64,000 nt of DNA, taken from positions 694,966 to 758,965 of the forward strand of contig KQ965739.1 in assembly GCA_001574975.1 (NCBI GenBank). Reading direction: 5' to 3'. The translations under genes and the position numbers were made by a program. Positions 1-10,026 of the stretch are shown in pieces. How positions within the stretch are numbered: position 1 is the first letter of the stretch; the number at the start of each line of letters is the position of its first letter. The notes beneath the pieces are model-generated. The model was not told the DNA's origin and made no database searches. It saw only the letters and a program-made list of their open reading frames with translations. The stretch is from Gonapodya prolifera JEL478 (lineage: Eukaryota > Monoblepharomycota > Monoblepharidomycetes > Monoblepharidales > Gonapodyaceae).

Positions 1-209
1 GATGTGTGTCGATTGTGCTTCGAAAGGACTGCAAGGGCAGTGCGATTGGGACAGTGCTGGAAGGACACTTTGCCCGTCATGTTTGTACGTTTATGTAAAA
101 TTTCTGAAGCCCGAGTACTGCTAAAATTGTATCAATGAACGATTTGACACCAGTGATTATAAGAACTTTATCGACTGTTAGCAAAGAGCAGCCCCAGAAA
201 AAGATGTGA

Positions 210-280
210 CGACGCCATTGCGCGATATTTTCATGCATTTTCATGTCAATGATAAATTCGCGCCATTGCGCGATATTTTG
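210..280. repeat. Short direct repeat (18-19 bp, two copies)
   Basis: The words gccattgcgcgatatttt (about 211-228) and its near copy (about 261-279) occur twice, about 51 bp apart, with ATG-rich AT sequence between. This is visible directly. No transposon ends or target duplication are apparent, so it may be a small tandem duplication or a regulatory repeat. Confidence 0.6.
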
Positions 281-426
281 TGGTTCGATCCGGTTTGCAA
301 ACTCGTGATGAGCAGTGAAAAGGGAGATGATGGAATCGCCGTTTTTGGTGTGGGTCTTTCGTCATGCGTATCCTTGATATCTTTAATAGCCTCGGTAGTA
401 GTTGAATTTCAATTTTTCCCGGAGAC

Positions 427-792
427 ATGGAATTCTGTCCTGGAATGGATCTCCAAGCTCCTTTCAAATACAGGACTATTATCAACCTCAGCGCCAAAAA
501 CTGGATCAGATCCATCAACCCAGATGACAATAATGCTGGTGGCGACGACCCCGGTAATAGTAGTGGTGATGACTCTGGGCCAAGCGGCGCCACAGGGAAC
601 AGCGGGCGCAAGTGTAATCCAAACGTAGATCTTTCTTGGGATGAAGGCACCAAGATGAACAATGACGGATCGGGACCCTGCCTTGAGTGCAACGATGGCT
701 ATCAGTGGAACCAAAAGACGGACGCACAGTCTCAATGCATTCCAAACTCTCAAAGGATACATTCCTATTTTATGAATGGTAACTATTTTTAG
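427..792 (+). CDS. Hypothetical fragment, Gly/Asp/Ser-rich linker plus Cys module
   Basis: This open frame reads a low-complexity Asp/Gly/Ser/Asn linker followed by a compact segment with four cysteines (CNPNVDLSWDEG, then CLECNDGYQW, then QCIPN). The pattern recalls small extracellular Cys modules of surface proteins. No signal peptide is visible in the open frame, so if real it is a 3' exon whose upstream part I could not place. The opposite strand is also open over much of this stretch, which lowers confidence. I do not recognise a family. Confidence 0.22.
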   Translation: MEFCPGMDLQAPFKYRTIINLSAKNWIRSINPDDNNAGGDDPGNSSGDDSGPSGATGNSGRKCNPNVDLSWDEGTKMNNDGSGPCLECNDGYQWNQKTDAQSQCIPNSQRIHSYFMNGNYF

Positions 793-816
793 ATCACAAT
801 CAAAAAGATCATCGGA

Positions 817-1197
817 TCATCGGATTACTGATCCAATCTGCTTTGTTCCGTAAACAGAAGTTGATTTTGGCCGAGTCAGAGTAAGATCTCCGAATGAAAC
901 AGCGCGCTCTTGCGCGATACGCATTCCACACATATTACTCACCACTGAATCTGTACATGTTCTCACCACCTCTGTGTCGAGTTGATCCAGTGCAGATCGA
1001 ACCCGGTGAACAACGAAGGCTTGAGGACCATCGTAATTGTCGATATCTTGCGATCCGTCAAACACAGTGATCATGATCAGAAACATTTGATTTTCATCTT
1101 GTAGACCAATAGTCACGCCAGTCTCCTGAAACACACTTCTTTGCAAGAAAGACTGAATGTGCGCAATGTTTCCTTTTGAAAAGTAAAGCAGCGACAA
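817..1197 (-). CDS. Hypothetical protein exon, possibly the end of the upstream phosphatase-like gene
   Basis: Open frame of about 126 codons ending at 817, with protein-like composition: hydrophobic strands such as MFLIMITVFD, alternating with charged helices. The frame stays open upstream of the first Met (reading through SPYAEQHRSLLSLLYF), so this is probably a 3' exon. It lies downstream of the histidine-phosphatase-like segment at 1574-2302 on the same strand and could be its C-terminal part. I could not find a convincing splice join and do not recognise the family. Confidence 0.3.
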   Translation of the reverse strand: MSLLYFSKGNIAHIQSFLQRSVFQETGVTIGLQDENQMFLIMITVFDGSQDIDNYDGPQAFVVHRVRSALDQLDTEVVRTCTDSVVSNMCGMRIAQERAVSFGDLTLTRPKSTSVYGTKQIGSVIR

Positions 1198-1573
1198 TAG
1201 ACTTCTATGTTGCTCCGCATAGGGAGATGTTGTCGAGACACAAATGGCATCCTTGCGGGCTTTGCTTTAGCAGAAGCAAGCGAGCCGTTCCTTCTTTATG
1301 GTTTCATATGTTAGCTGGAAAAAAGACCACCCTTCACTCGTCTCCTTTGAGATGATTGACGCCTGTGAGGAGAAGTCCGCCTTGGAGGAACAGGCAATTG
1401 AGCATTGTATCAAACCCGTTCCCCTCTCCATTTCCGAAGAGTGCCTCCCGCCATCACACCTTGCACTGCATCAAACTGGGGTCCACACAGACCCTGCTCC
1501 TCCTCCGCATTACCTTGCAATGCCCCTAGATTGGTTCTTAACTGGTCCTGAAAAGTACTTGGCGTCATGTTCT

Positions 1574-2302
1574 TCAGCAAGGGCGTCCTCGTTGAGTGGT
1601 CTCCATTGGACGATAAATTGATCTGTCCACCACAATAACACCATTCTTCACATTGATGCCATTATCAGGGTGGGTCATGTACATTTGCTGATTGTTGTGA
1701 AAATAGTCTGTCATGATCCCACCATGTGTAACCACAAGTACATTAACTACCTTACTTGGTGCTGCAACCCCAGGGCCCAACTCCTTCTGCACAATGCTGC
1801 AATGACGCTGGGAAAACCAGTACTGCACAAAATTGTCCAGATCCCCTGGCTTGTGTGGTGGTTCCAAATCAAAAAAAGTTGTATACAACGTCACATCCAA
1901 TGTCTTTGGTCACCAGGGGTGAGTACACATTTGCACCCCACAGTTGTGGTCGTCTTTATTACCTTCATGGAGGAAACTTGCAGCATACACTGAAGCCTCC
2001 ACAACTTGGCTACAATTCTTTGCAAATTCGTAGCCTGTTCTGATAGCTCGAAGAGTTACTCGCTTCAAGATTGCACCGAGCTCGTTCGCGGCTATTCTTT
2101 CCAAGAGAGCATAATCACGACGGATCAACGTGGAAAAATGCCACGTCAGCACCCTCCTAGCCATTTGCCCATCGTCGACAGTGGACGCATTGTCGTTGTA
2201 TGCAAATGGATAGTTGCTTGCAAAAAGCAACATTGCGGTCCATCTCTTTGTAACAGCCACCTTGTTTTTCACAGGAATGGAGACGCTTGCACCTGCTATC
2301 AT
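1574..2302 (-). pseudogene. Histidine-phosphatase (PGAM-like) segment, apparently interrupted
   Basis: The stretch read from 1900 down to 1574 contains VLVVTHGGIMTDYF followed by a Pro-Asp-Asn-Gly strand region. This resembles the second-histidine strand-turn of branch-1 histidine phosphatases (typically V.HGG...). The upstream stretch from 2302 lies in the same frame but ends in a TGA near 1910-1912. The usual N-terminal RHG motif is not visible. Either the gene is broken, or an intron removes the stop and the RHG exon is missing or diverged. The enzyme assignment rests on one motif. Confidence 0.35.
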
Positions 2303-2368
2303 TAATTACTTTATACATAACTAGTTTTTTGCTTCAATTTCCTTTATTCTCCTCAAGCACCACAGGTC

Positions 2369-3977
2369 ATGGGTGTTTCTCCTCTTGCAATCGCCTACCT
2401 ACGAAGAAGTGTCGCTTCCTTCGCTGGTGTACTTCGTGGCGAATGTGACACGGTGACAAGCTTGCGGTTGCATGGTAGTTCCATTTTCTGCACATTCCCG
2501 TCAAGGCAACGATCGTATTTGAAATTGAGCGAGAGACGTGAAAACCCTGGAAGGCGCTACCAAAGCTCGAACACAAGGAATCGGAAAGGTCTGTCAACTG
2601 ATCGCTACCATGGATCTTTCAGACTCCAACTTTCCGATCCCTAACTGGACCTTTTTGCGCCTTTGTCAGTTCTATTGGCTATGTCAGGAGGAGTTGACTC
2701 CTCAGTGGCGGCATTTTTGCTCCAATCGCAAGGTTACGACGTTCACGCTGTATATATGCACAATTGGGAGGCCCGCGACGCTGGAGGGCGGGCATGCACT
2801 TCAGAACAAGATTGGCAAGACGTACAGGCTGTCTGTCGCCATCTGGGAATAGCATCTCAGAATGTGCAACGTGTGGATTTCGTGAAGGACTATTGGACGG
2901 ACGTCTTCGAACCTACGTTGCAAGATTACGCTGCAGGAAGGACGCCGAATCCAGACATTGCTTGCAATAGTTATATAAAATTTGGCAAGCTGTTTGACAG
3001 GTTTGCGGATCAGTTCGACTGGATCGCAACGGGCCACTACGCGCGAATCGAGTTGGACACGGACGGGAATCCAAGGTTACTGAAAGGTACTCTGTTCTTA
3101 AGACAGTCACTGGCTTCTGGTATCTCATGTCTGTCGCATGTTTCCTCTGGAATGCAGCAGTTGACCCTTCCAAAGACCAAACATACTTCTTGCATCAAGT
3201 TTCCCCATCAATCCTCCGACAGACATTGTTTCCCGTGGGTGATCTGTACAAATCGCGAGTTAAGGAAATCGCTGCGGAAATTGGGCTCCCGACTGCATCC
3301 AAGAAGGAAAGCATGGGAATCTGTTTTGTTGGGAAACGAAAACAGTTCGGTGAATTCCTCGGTGAGGGTCCGATTGTTGAGAAGAATCAACCGAAATCTG
3401 ATCTTATTGGGAGTGTACAGAAGAGTACTTGGAACAAAAGAGCGGGCGTTTTGTTACTCTTGATGGAAGCGTCAAGGGTGAACACAGAGGCCTGAGCTAT
3501 TTTACAGTCGGACAATGCGCTCGTCTTCCTGGAGAGGCTGAAAAGTGGTATGTTGCTAAAAAGGATATGCTCACGGGAGATATCACCGTGGTGAATGGAT
3601 GGTATCACCCCGCTTTACTCGCGCGTTCCGCTATTGTGTCATCCTGGAACTGGATACCGCAAGCACCCACCACTCTGAGCTCTTCGCCTCTCCGCGCCCA
3701 AGCTGCCCATCGTTATCACGAGTCCCTGTCGGGATGTTCAGTGTATTCAATTCCGTCAACGAATGACCACCTGGAAGTCAGGTACGCTATCGAGTTTGAC
3801 GTTCCCCAAAGGGCCGTCGCAGAAGGCCAGTGGATTGTCCTTTATGACGGAGACGTCTGTCTCGGCGGCGGAACAATAGTTGATGTGGGACCGTCCGTGT
3901 TTCAATTGGAACAATCAGAAAAGAAACGTCGAAGTAACATGACACATGAATGCCCCCCGTATTTTATATTTAAATAA
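2369..3977 (+). CDS. TRMU: Mitochondrial tRNA-specific 2-thiouridylase (MnmA/TRMU/Slm3 family)
   Basis: Installs the 2-thio group at U34 of mitochondrial Lys, Glu and Gln tRNAs. Four exons fit: 2369-2588, 2670-3086, 3158-3361 and 3421-3977, with introns of 81, 71 and 59 nt. The joins restore RKVLLAMSGGVDSSVAAF (the ATP-pyrophosphatase P-loop), then TPNPDIACN with the catalytic Cys, ATGHYARI, DQTYFLHQVS, and GICFVGKR with the second Cys, followed by the C-terminal beta-barrel (GLSYFTVGQ). The first exon encodes an Arg/Ser-rich leader almost free of acidic residues, consistent with a mitochondrial presequence; the ATG at 2369 is chosen because it supplies this leader and splices in frame. The 3' end meets the convergent gene ending at 4098. 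Confidence 0.9.
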
Positions 3978-4097
3978 ATTTATATGCACACACAATTCAA
4001 GGGAGAAATCGTGACGCCAGTAGTACATAAACCATACCGATACTCATGCATAAATCTCAGCAAGTGCCATAACTGTTCGAAACTCATGCTACGTGCT

Positions 4098-6121
4098 CTA
4101 CTCGTCTCGTTGACGATCGTCAGCTTCGTAGTACGAATGGCGGCTTTGGCTTTGCCTGCTGGAAGCCCGGCGCGTAGACTTTTCCCGTCCGTCTCCTCCT
4201 TCATCGGGATTGACAGTCGAGCGTCTACGAGATTGCTTTGTCCCACTGCCACCCTTTCTGGAGGCATCCGACTTTTTCCTGGAGTGCTTTTTGCTGCCAG
4301 ACCGTTCCGCTGAGGGAGAACCTCCCTCCACTACAGATTTCCGTTTCGAACTCTTCCTCTTGGTTCCTTCTTTTGGTGCTTCGTTGTAGCCCTTCTGATA
4401 CTCGTAAGGATCCGCTGCCAGCATCGCGGCTCTATCTCCGTGATAATCGTCACTGTGCGCTCGACCACCCGGAAATACGTCTCGTTCGTCAGATGTCGTC
4501 CCGTAATCGTTGTCTGTTGCCCACTGATTTCCAGGGGGCGGGCTCATTGGACTGTCCATCCCTCTCGCAGTCTCTTGTTCGTATCCCCGGGCATACGCTG
4601 CAGCAGTCGCAGAAACCATTTGTGGCGGACCTCCCGCCGCAGCACCACGATCGGTCTGCCAGCCCACGGGCTCCCAGTCCGGCCCATTTGACCGCACCTG
4701 GTTCATGAAGGCGGAGGTTGACGCATTGTGAACTCCACCGTCCGCCATCCGGTTCTTGCCGCCTGGACCATTGTTCATCGATGACATGGGGATGCCATTA
4801 CGTTGCGCTGCACCGTTCCCCATATTGTTGTAAGGAGTTTTGGTATCCATGTCCCGATCGTTTCCACCGTAGCCCGAGTCTACGTTCCGCATATATGCTG
4901 CGTTTTTGCGAGCATTTCGTCTGCGGTAAAGGAAGATTCCAAGACCAACGACGATGACGACAGCAACAGCAGCTCCGATTCCGATAATGATCACAGTGGT
5001 TGTGCTTAGTCCCCCTTTCGTTCCTGTCGAGATGGTGGCAGAGAAGGTCTTTCCGTTGAGAGTTGAACAGCAAGTCTGCGTGCTATTGGCACTGCACGAT
5101 GCAGTAGCGGAGGCGGGGCGATCAAAGAATCCTAGGGTAGATGGCGTTAAAAACAACCCTGTGTCTTAACACCACAGCTCCGAATCTTAGAATCAACCAG
5201 CAAGCAGCGCCTCGCCCAAAGCTCAGTCAATCCCCAAAGTGAATCAATCCGGCCCTTCGGATACCCACCACAGTTCCCACTGTCCATTGCCACCGCAGTC
5301 TGACATGTTGCGGTACTCTGGGCATACGTGGTGCAGAACTTCGAGATGTAGTTCAGCGTCGCTTGGCGGAGGTTCGTTTGAGTCGTCGTGACGGTTTTCC
5401 CCGTCACGTAGGCTGACCCTGTCGCGGGACACGCTGCAAGCACGGCAGTTACCGAGCTCAAGTAAGATTGGCAAGTGCTGGCGCACAGGGGATTAAGCGC
5501 GGCTGATACTGGAGCAGAAGTACAGACGCTATCCGAGAGGAAGATTCGCTCTGCACAACCGTAACTTAAGGCGTATCGTATGCCTGTTCCATCCCATCTG
5601 CGCAGGGTAAATCAAAGGAGATCACGCCAGCGGCGCCAAGATATCATCAAAACGATGGGGAGGCAGTGGGGAACACGTGGATGGGGTTTACATACGTTGC
5701 AAGGGTCAAAACGAATAGAATTTCGATCAGTTAAAGCGGATCGTCACCCAAGGGACGAAATGATTCCAGTGAGAGCCATCCCCGCTCCAGAGGTCCCAGG
5801 CACAGTGGAAGAAAATGGCAGGAAAGGGGGAAGGGGGGGAGGAAGAACTCACGAGCATCCATAGGCATCGTTGAAGTCCTGAATATGCGCCGGGGAATCC
5901 GCCCAGGTCATCATGTACGAATCGAACGTCGTTGTCGTCCATGACGACGAGACGTTCACCGACGCCGTCGTCCATCCCGTGCAGGCGGTCGATTGGGACA
6001 GTGAGAGGCACTGGGTCTGGCCGCGCGCTTCCTGCTGTAATCCCATCCATAGGACCAATGACAAGACCAGAGCAGCGCTCGTGGGCCAACGGGGCGGACC
6101 TCTCAAGCGATTAGAGCCCAT
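4098..6121 (-). CDS. Single-pass surface protein with Cys-containing ectodomain and basic Ser-rich tail
   Basis: Three exons (6121-5853, 5597-5269, 5131-4098; introns 255 and 137 nt) give about 543 residues. The N-terminus has a signal peptide (AALVLSLVLWMGLQQEARG). The ectodomain of about 230 residues carries scattered cysteines in small Ser/Thr-rich contexts. A transmembrane helix (TTTVIIIGIGAAVAVVIVVG) is followed by a RRR stop-transfer. The long cytoplasmic tail is rich in Gly, Asn, Tyr and finally Lys/Arg/Ser clusters. This organisation resembles fungal cell-wall stress sensors in layout only; I see no WSC or other named domain. The bulk of the third exon is an unbroken frame of 1 kb. 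Confidence 0.7.
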
Positions 6122-7369
6122 GGTGGGAGGGTTGGGGTGTGGAAAGGCGGAGGAGGGTCAAAGGAGGTTACAAAAAGTTTGGCACAGCTTTGGAGCGATT
6201 TTTTGCAGGGTTACAACCACAACCCAATTTGGAAAGAAACGAAAAGGTTGTAGTATCTTCAGAAAATAGAATCAGCTAGTGTAGATAAAGGATATGGAGT
6301 AACAATTGGTTCTAGTAGTGGCATCAGGCACTAAGCATCCACAAAGACGAGCCGCAATTGCGCTCATGCAATGTGCTAAGAAAACCATTGGCATGTTGAA
6401 GTTGTTCTGGTGGAGGGCTGGCTCAATTTCTAGTTTAGCCGGCGCCACACCTCCCACAACTTCAAACTGGTGGATTTCATTTGTCTGAGGTTGTATGATA
6501 CCTCGCAATTGTCAGGTGCCATACTATTCAGTTTTTTCAATGAACAACCCTGTGCTTCTCCGCCACCTTTCCACCACAGTCCCTTTTTTTTTTGGTTTGT
6601 AATAAACTTGCAACCGAGAGGGGCGGGCGGCACACTTATGAACGTAGCATTATGATAGTCGTTCTGTCTATTCATAAGACTAGAAGTGTGGTGTTTCGTG
6701 GAAAAACAGATGTCTTGGCGGGCATCGCCCGCCGCTCCCTTGGCGCATGACGGCAACTCACTAACGATTGTGATGTTCCACCGAGAAAATTTATTCGCTC
6801 AATGTTCTTCCTAGCGCTGGAATAATTTTGGGGCACTTGCGAAAATTGGAGAAAAGATGGTGCCCGGCGGCGGTCATCTGCAGTTCACCGTCAGTTTGAT
6901 CATTACCTTTTCCACCTGCACACCTTCACCCACCCCTTTCGAACAGATGAGGACTTCCTGATGGAGAAAAGAGAGGACAGTGTATTGCCTTCGCCAACAA
7001 TGTAAATCAGACTTTGTGCTCCACAAGATTTAAAGATCCATAGACAAGATCTGGACAAGTGCTGCTACCGACTAGCTTGGTTTAACTGTCTTCGTACATA
7101 AAGTGGAGCCAACCTTTAGTTTAAAGGTAAGGTGCGTGAACAGTCACATGGAATCTCCCGGTCCCGCAAAACGAGTGAGCAGCCGAAGAAAGATTAATTC
7201 TAGTTTGATGCCTTCTCTCTGGCGTAATACGGTAGCGAAAACGAACGTAAAATCCAGTTACGCCGTAGATCATGGAGCCCCAGATCATTGGCCGCACCAG
7301 GGATCTGTCTTGTACCTCCGCACAATTCTCGACAATTCTCCTCTCCCGCCGTTCCATCGCATCCGCGCA
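6122..7369. other. Gene-free intergenic region between two divergent surface-protein genes
   Basis: This 1.25-kb stretch separates the start codons of the membrane protein on the minus strand and the LRR/chitin-binding protein on the plus strand. Open frames here are short, overlap on both strands and match nothing I recognise. It has T-rich runs near 6585 and no obvious tRNA. It presumably contains both promoters. Confidence 0.5.
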
Positions 7370-8692
7370 ATGACTCTCATGTCGCGACTGCGGATAATCT
7401 CCATCGCGGCTCTCCTGGCGCTGGCAGCCGGACCGTCCGCCGTTCGCGCACAGGCAGACTGTGCGCCGTTCGAACAGCTGTACACGCAATCTGGACTCAC
7501 CTTCCCCTGGCCACAAGGCCAATGCTGCCAGCGGACGAGGGAGTTCGGGTACCCGTGGTTCTCGTGCACGGCGGACATGAAAGTGCAAGTCGCGAATGTG
7601 TGCTGCCAAGGATTCAAGGGAGCCATACCGGCGTCTCTCAGCGGACTCACTCAGCTCCAAACGCTTATCCTCTCCACCAATGGACTTTCTGGGTCTATCC
7701 CCAACCTGTCTGGACTGACCATGCTCACAGATTTGGAGCTTTCGGCCAACAACCTCACTGGAAACGTTGATGGACTTCTTCCCACAACTCTCTCCAAATG
7801 CCAAATCACCCTCCTCGGAACCAACCAAGGGTTGTTCTCTGCGTCTGGAAACCTTCCCCAGGCTTGCATTGCCGGCGGGCAGTCTTTCACAGGGATGACG
7901 ACCACGCCAGCCACCGGTACTGGCGCAATTGGACAACTGAGGGTAGCGACGGACGCCAAGTGCGGCCCTGGCACCAACCAAATGTGCCCGCAGGGAAATT
8001 GCTGCTCGAAGTGGGGTGAGTTTTTTCCTCTTCTCTTTCCTGCTCTGGACCTGACCACCGATCTTGCGCCACACTTCAGGTTGGTGCGGTACCACGGAAG
8101 CTCAGTGAGTCTCCAATCTGCAAAGATCATGCATCAAAATGCGCACTAACCACTTGCCACGTCTCCTTTTCTCATCTACAGCTGCAGCACCGGTTGTCAG
8201 CCCATGTACGGTATGTGCGGTGGTGGTTCCTCCAGCAGCAGCGGCGGCGACACAACAAACACTGGAAGCACCGGTGCTCCAGCTGGTGCACCCGCACCCG
8301 CACCCGCACCTACTATGCCTATGGCTTCCATGTCTATGCCAATGTCCATGACCATGTCAATGGGTATGTCGCGCACGATGGGATCGATGACGACGGGCAT
8401 GCCTGGCATGGCATCCCCCGGACCTGCACCTGCCTCCAGGACCATGATGTCCACCATGACCGGCATGATGATGATGACGACGAGCAGCCCCGTCGACCAG
8501 GCGGCTGCCCAGACCAACACCGCCAACCTCGTCAACTTGGATGCCAACCCTCCGCCCGCCAGCATGAGCAGCGGTCCCAGCCCTATTTTAATTGTAGGGA
8601 TTATTGCGGGTGTTATTGCTGTTCTCGGAATCGGTGGATTTGCTTGGTACAAGTTCAAGCCTTCGGGACAGGCCGAAGAATACGGTGCGTGA
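7370..8692 (+). CDS. LRR / hevein-type chitin-binding membrane protein with Met-rich stalk
   Basis: Three exons (7370-8015, 8080-8104, 8182-8692; introns 64 and 77 nt) encode about 393 residues. Order: signal peptide (IISIAALLALAAGPSAVRA); a plant-type N-terminal LRR cap with paired cysteines; two to three LRRs (LQTLILSTNGLSGSIPNL); a hevein-like type-1 chitin-binding domain, roughly residues 197-237, with CGPGTNQMCPQGNCCSKWG then WCGTTEAHCSTGCQ restored only by splicing; an Ala/Pro linker; a stalk with dozens of Met residues; a TM helix (ILIVGIIAGVIAVLGIGGFA); and a short tail. The micro-exon of 25 nt lies inside the hevein motif and validates the joins. It probably sits at the plasma membrane facing chitin. 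The iron transporter begins 98 bp downstream, and a read-through splice is possible. Confidence 0.82.
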
Positions 8693-8790
8693 AATGCATC
8701 ATTGTTGCATCAAAAGCAAGCGAGGAGTTCATTTCGTTTGTTTTATGCATAGCTTCGCTCTCTCAGTACAACGCCGCGAACGCCAGCAAA

Positions 8791-9787
8791 ATGCCCCCAC
8801 ACATGAACCAGATGTTGCAGACACCAAACTCTCCGGGCTACTCCAAGCAGGATTCCCGAGTTGGCAATGGCGAGGCTCCAGTCTCCAACCACGAGGAGGG
8901 TCACTTTGCCGATCGATCTCCATGGGTGAGTCGGGCACATTCTGTGAACGCGCCCATCAACAACTCATGTTGTCGGTATCCGTACAGCTGCGTGCCGCTA
9001 TTCTCGGTGCCAACGATGGTCTTGTCTCTGTGGCGGCGCAGATGGTCGGTGTCGGCGCCGGTGGTGCTGACAGACGCACGATTTTCCTGTCTGGTTTGTC
9101 CGCATTGGTTGCGGGTGCTTTGAGTATGGGTGCTGGTGAGTACCACAGGGACATTTTATTTTGCTTTGAGGGGGACGCTAACTGGATGTCTTACTACTCA
9201 GGCGAGTTTGTGTCTGTGTATGCGCAACGTGATACCGAAGAGGCCGACATTGAGCGGGAACGACAAGAGTTTTTGAGGCAACCGGCGCCTTACTACTCCG
9301 AAATGGATGAGCTTGCAGAGATCTACTGCAAGAAAGGACTTCCTCCGAACCTCGCCCGCAAAGTTGCAGAGCACTTCCATTGGAACAATAGCTTGGAGGA
9401 ACTTGTTCAACTCCATGCGAAAGAGGAGTTCAACGTTGACTCTGAGGATCTATCGAACGCCTGGCAAGCTACCATCACCTCTATCATTGCTTTCTCTGTC
9501 GGAGGTATCATGCCACTGTTGGGTGGCGGTTTTATTAGGTGAGTCCAAACGAAACAATGTTTATTTAATTGGCGCTAACCCTCCTTCTTTTCAAAAGTGA
9601 TTTCGTACCACAATTAGGGGCTATCGTCGGCATCACTGCCGCCGCCCTTGCCGGGTTCGGAGCGTTGGGCGCGCATCTTGGAGGTGCGCCGAGGTTAAAA
9701 GCAGCCGTCCGTGTCATGATTGGTGGTCTTATCGCCCTGGGAATTACTCTTGGAGTGGGAAAGGCATTTGGCACGACCACTGCATGA
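8791..9787 (+). CDS. VIT1/CCC1-family vacuolar iron (Fe/Mn) transporter
   Basis: Members of this family move Fe2+/Mn2+ from cytosol to vacuole in exchange for protons. Exons 8791-8925, 8988-9135, 9202-9538 and 9598-9787 (introns 62, 66, 59 nt) give 269 residues. The splices restore SPWLRAAILGANDGLVSVAA, then LSMGAGEFVSVYAQRDTEEADIERER, the Glu-rich metal-binding segment, then IIAFSVGGIMPLLG and the C-terminal Gly-rich helices. The third intron has a clear CTAAC branch point. The Met at 8791 gives a 45-residue polar N-terminus, normal for fungal members. Because the reading frame is open upstream, the N-terminus could instead be joined to the preceding membrane protein. Confidence 0.88.
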
Positions 9788-10026
9788 TGACGCGGCAGCT
9801 GGCTGCCACGGCCTTCGGAATTCGGGAGAGTTGTTTTTACTTGCTAGACACTCTATTTTTGCCCCTCCGTAGTTTCATACCATTGTTGCGGATTGCGAAT
9901 TTATTAGTTACACACAATGAGCACATGAGACAACAGTTTTTCATTCACTCAATTCAGCGTGGTAGTTGGACCAAGCTGAAGGGGTTTCTATTCTTTGGCC
10001 GAAGACATCTGGAGACTGGGTCAGGA

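Noticed and set aside
8604-9542. A 312-codon open frame that runs through the VIT region without introns
   Set aside because: It reads through the GTGAGT intron at 8926-8987, placing an implausible Cys/Gln/Ser-rich segment before the conserved LRAAILGANDG. Splicing gives the family-typical SPWLRAAILGANDG instead.
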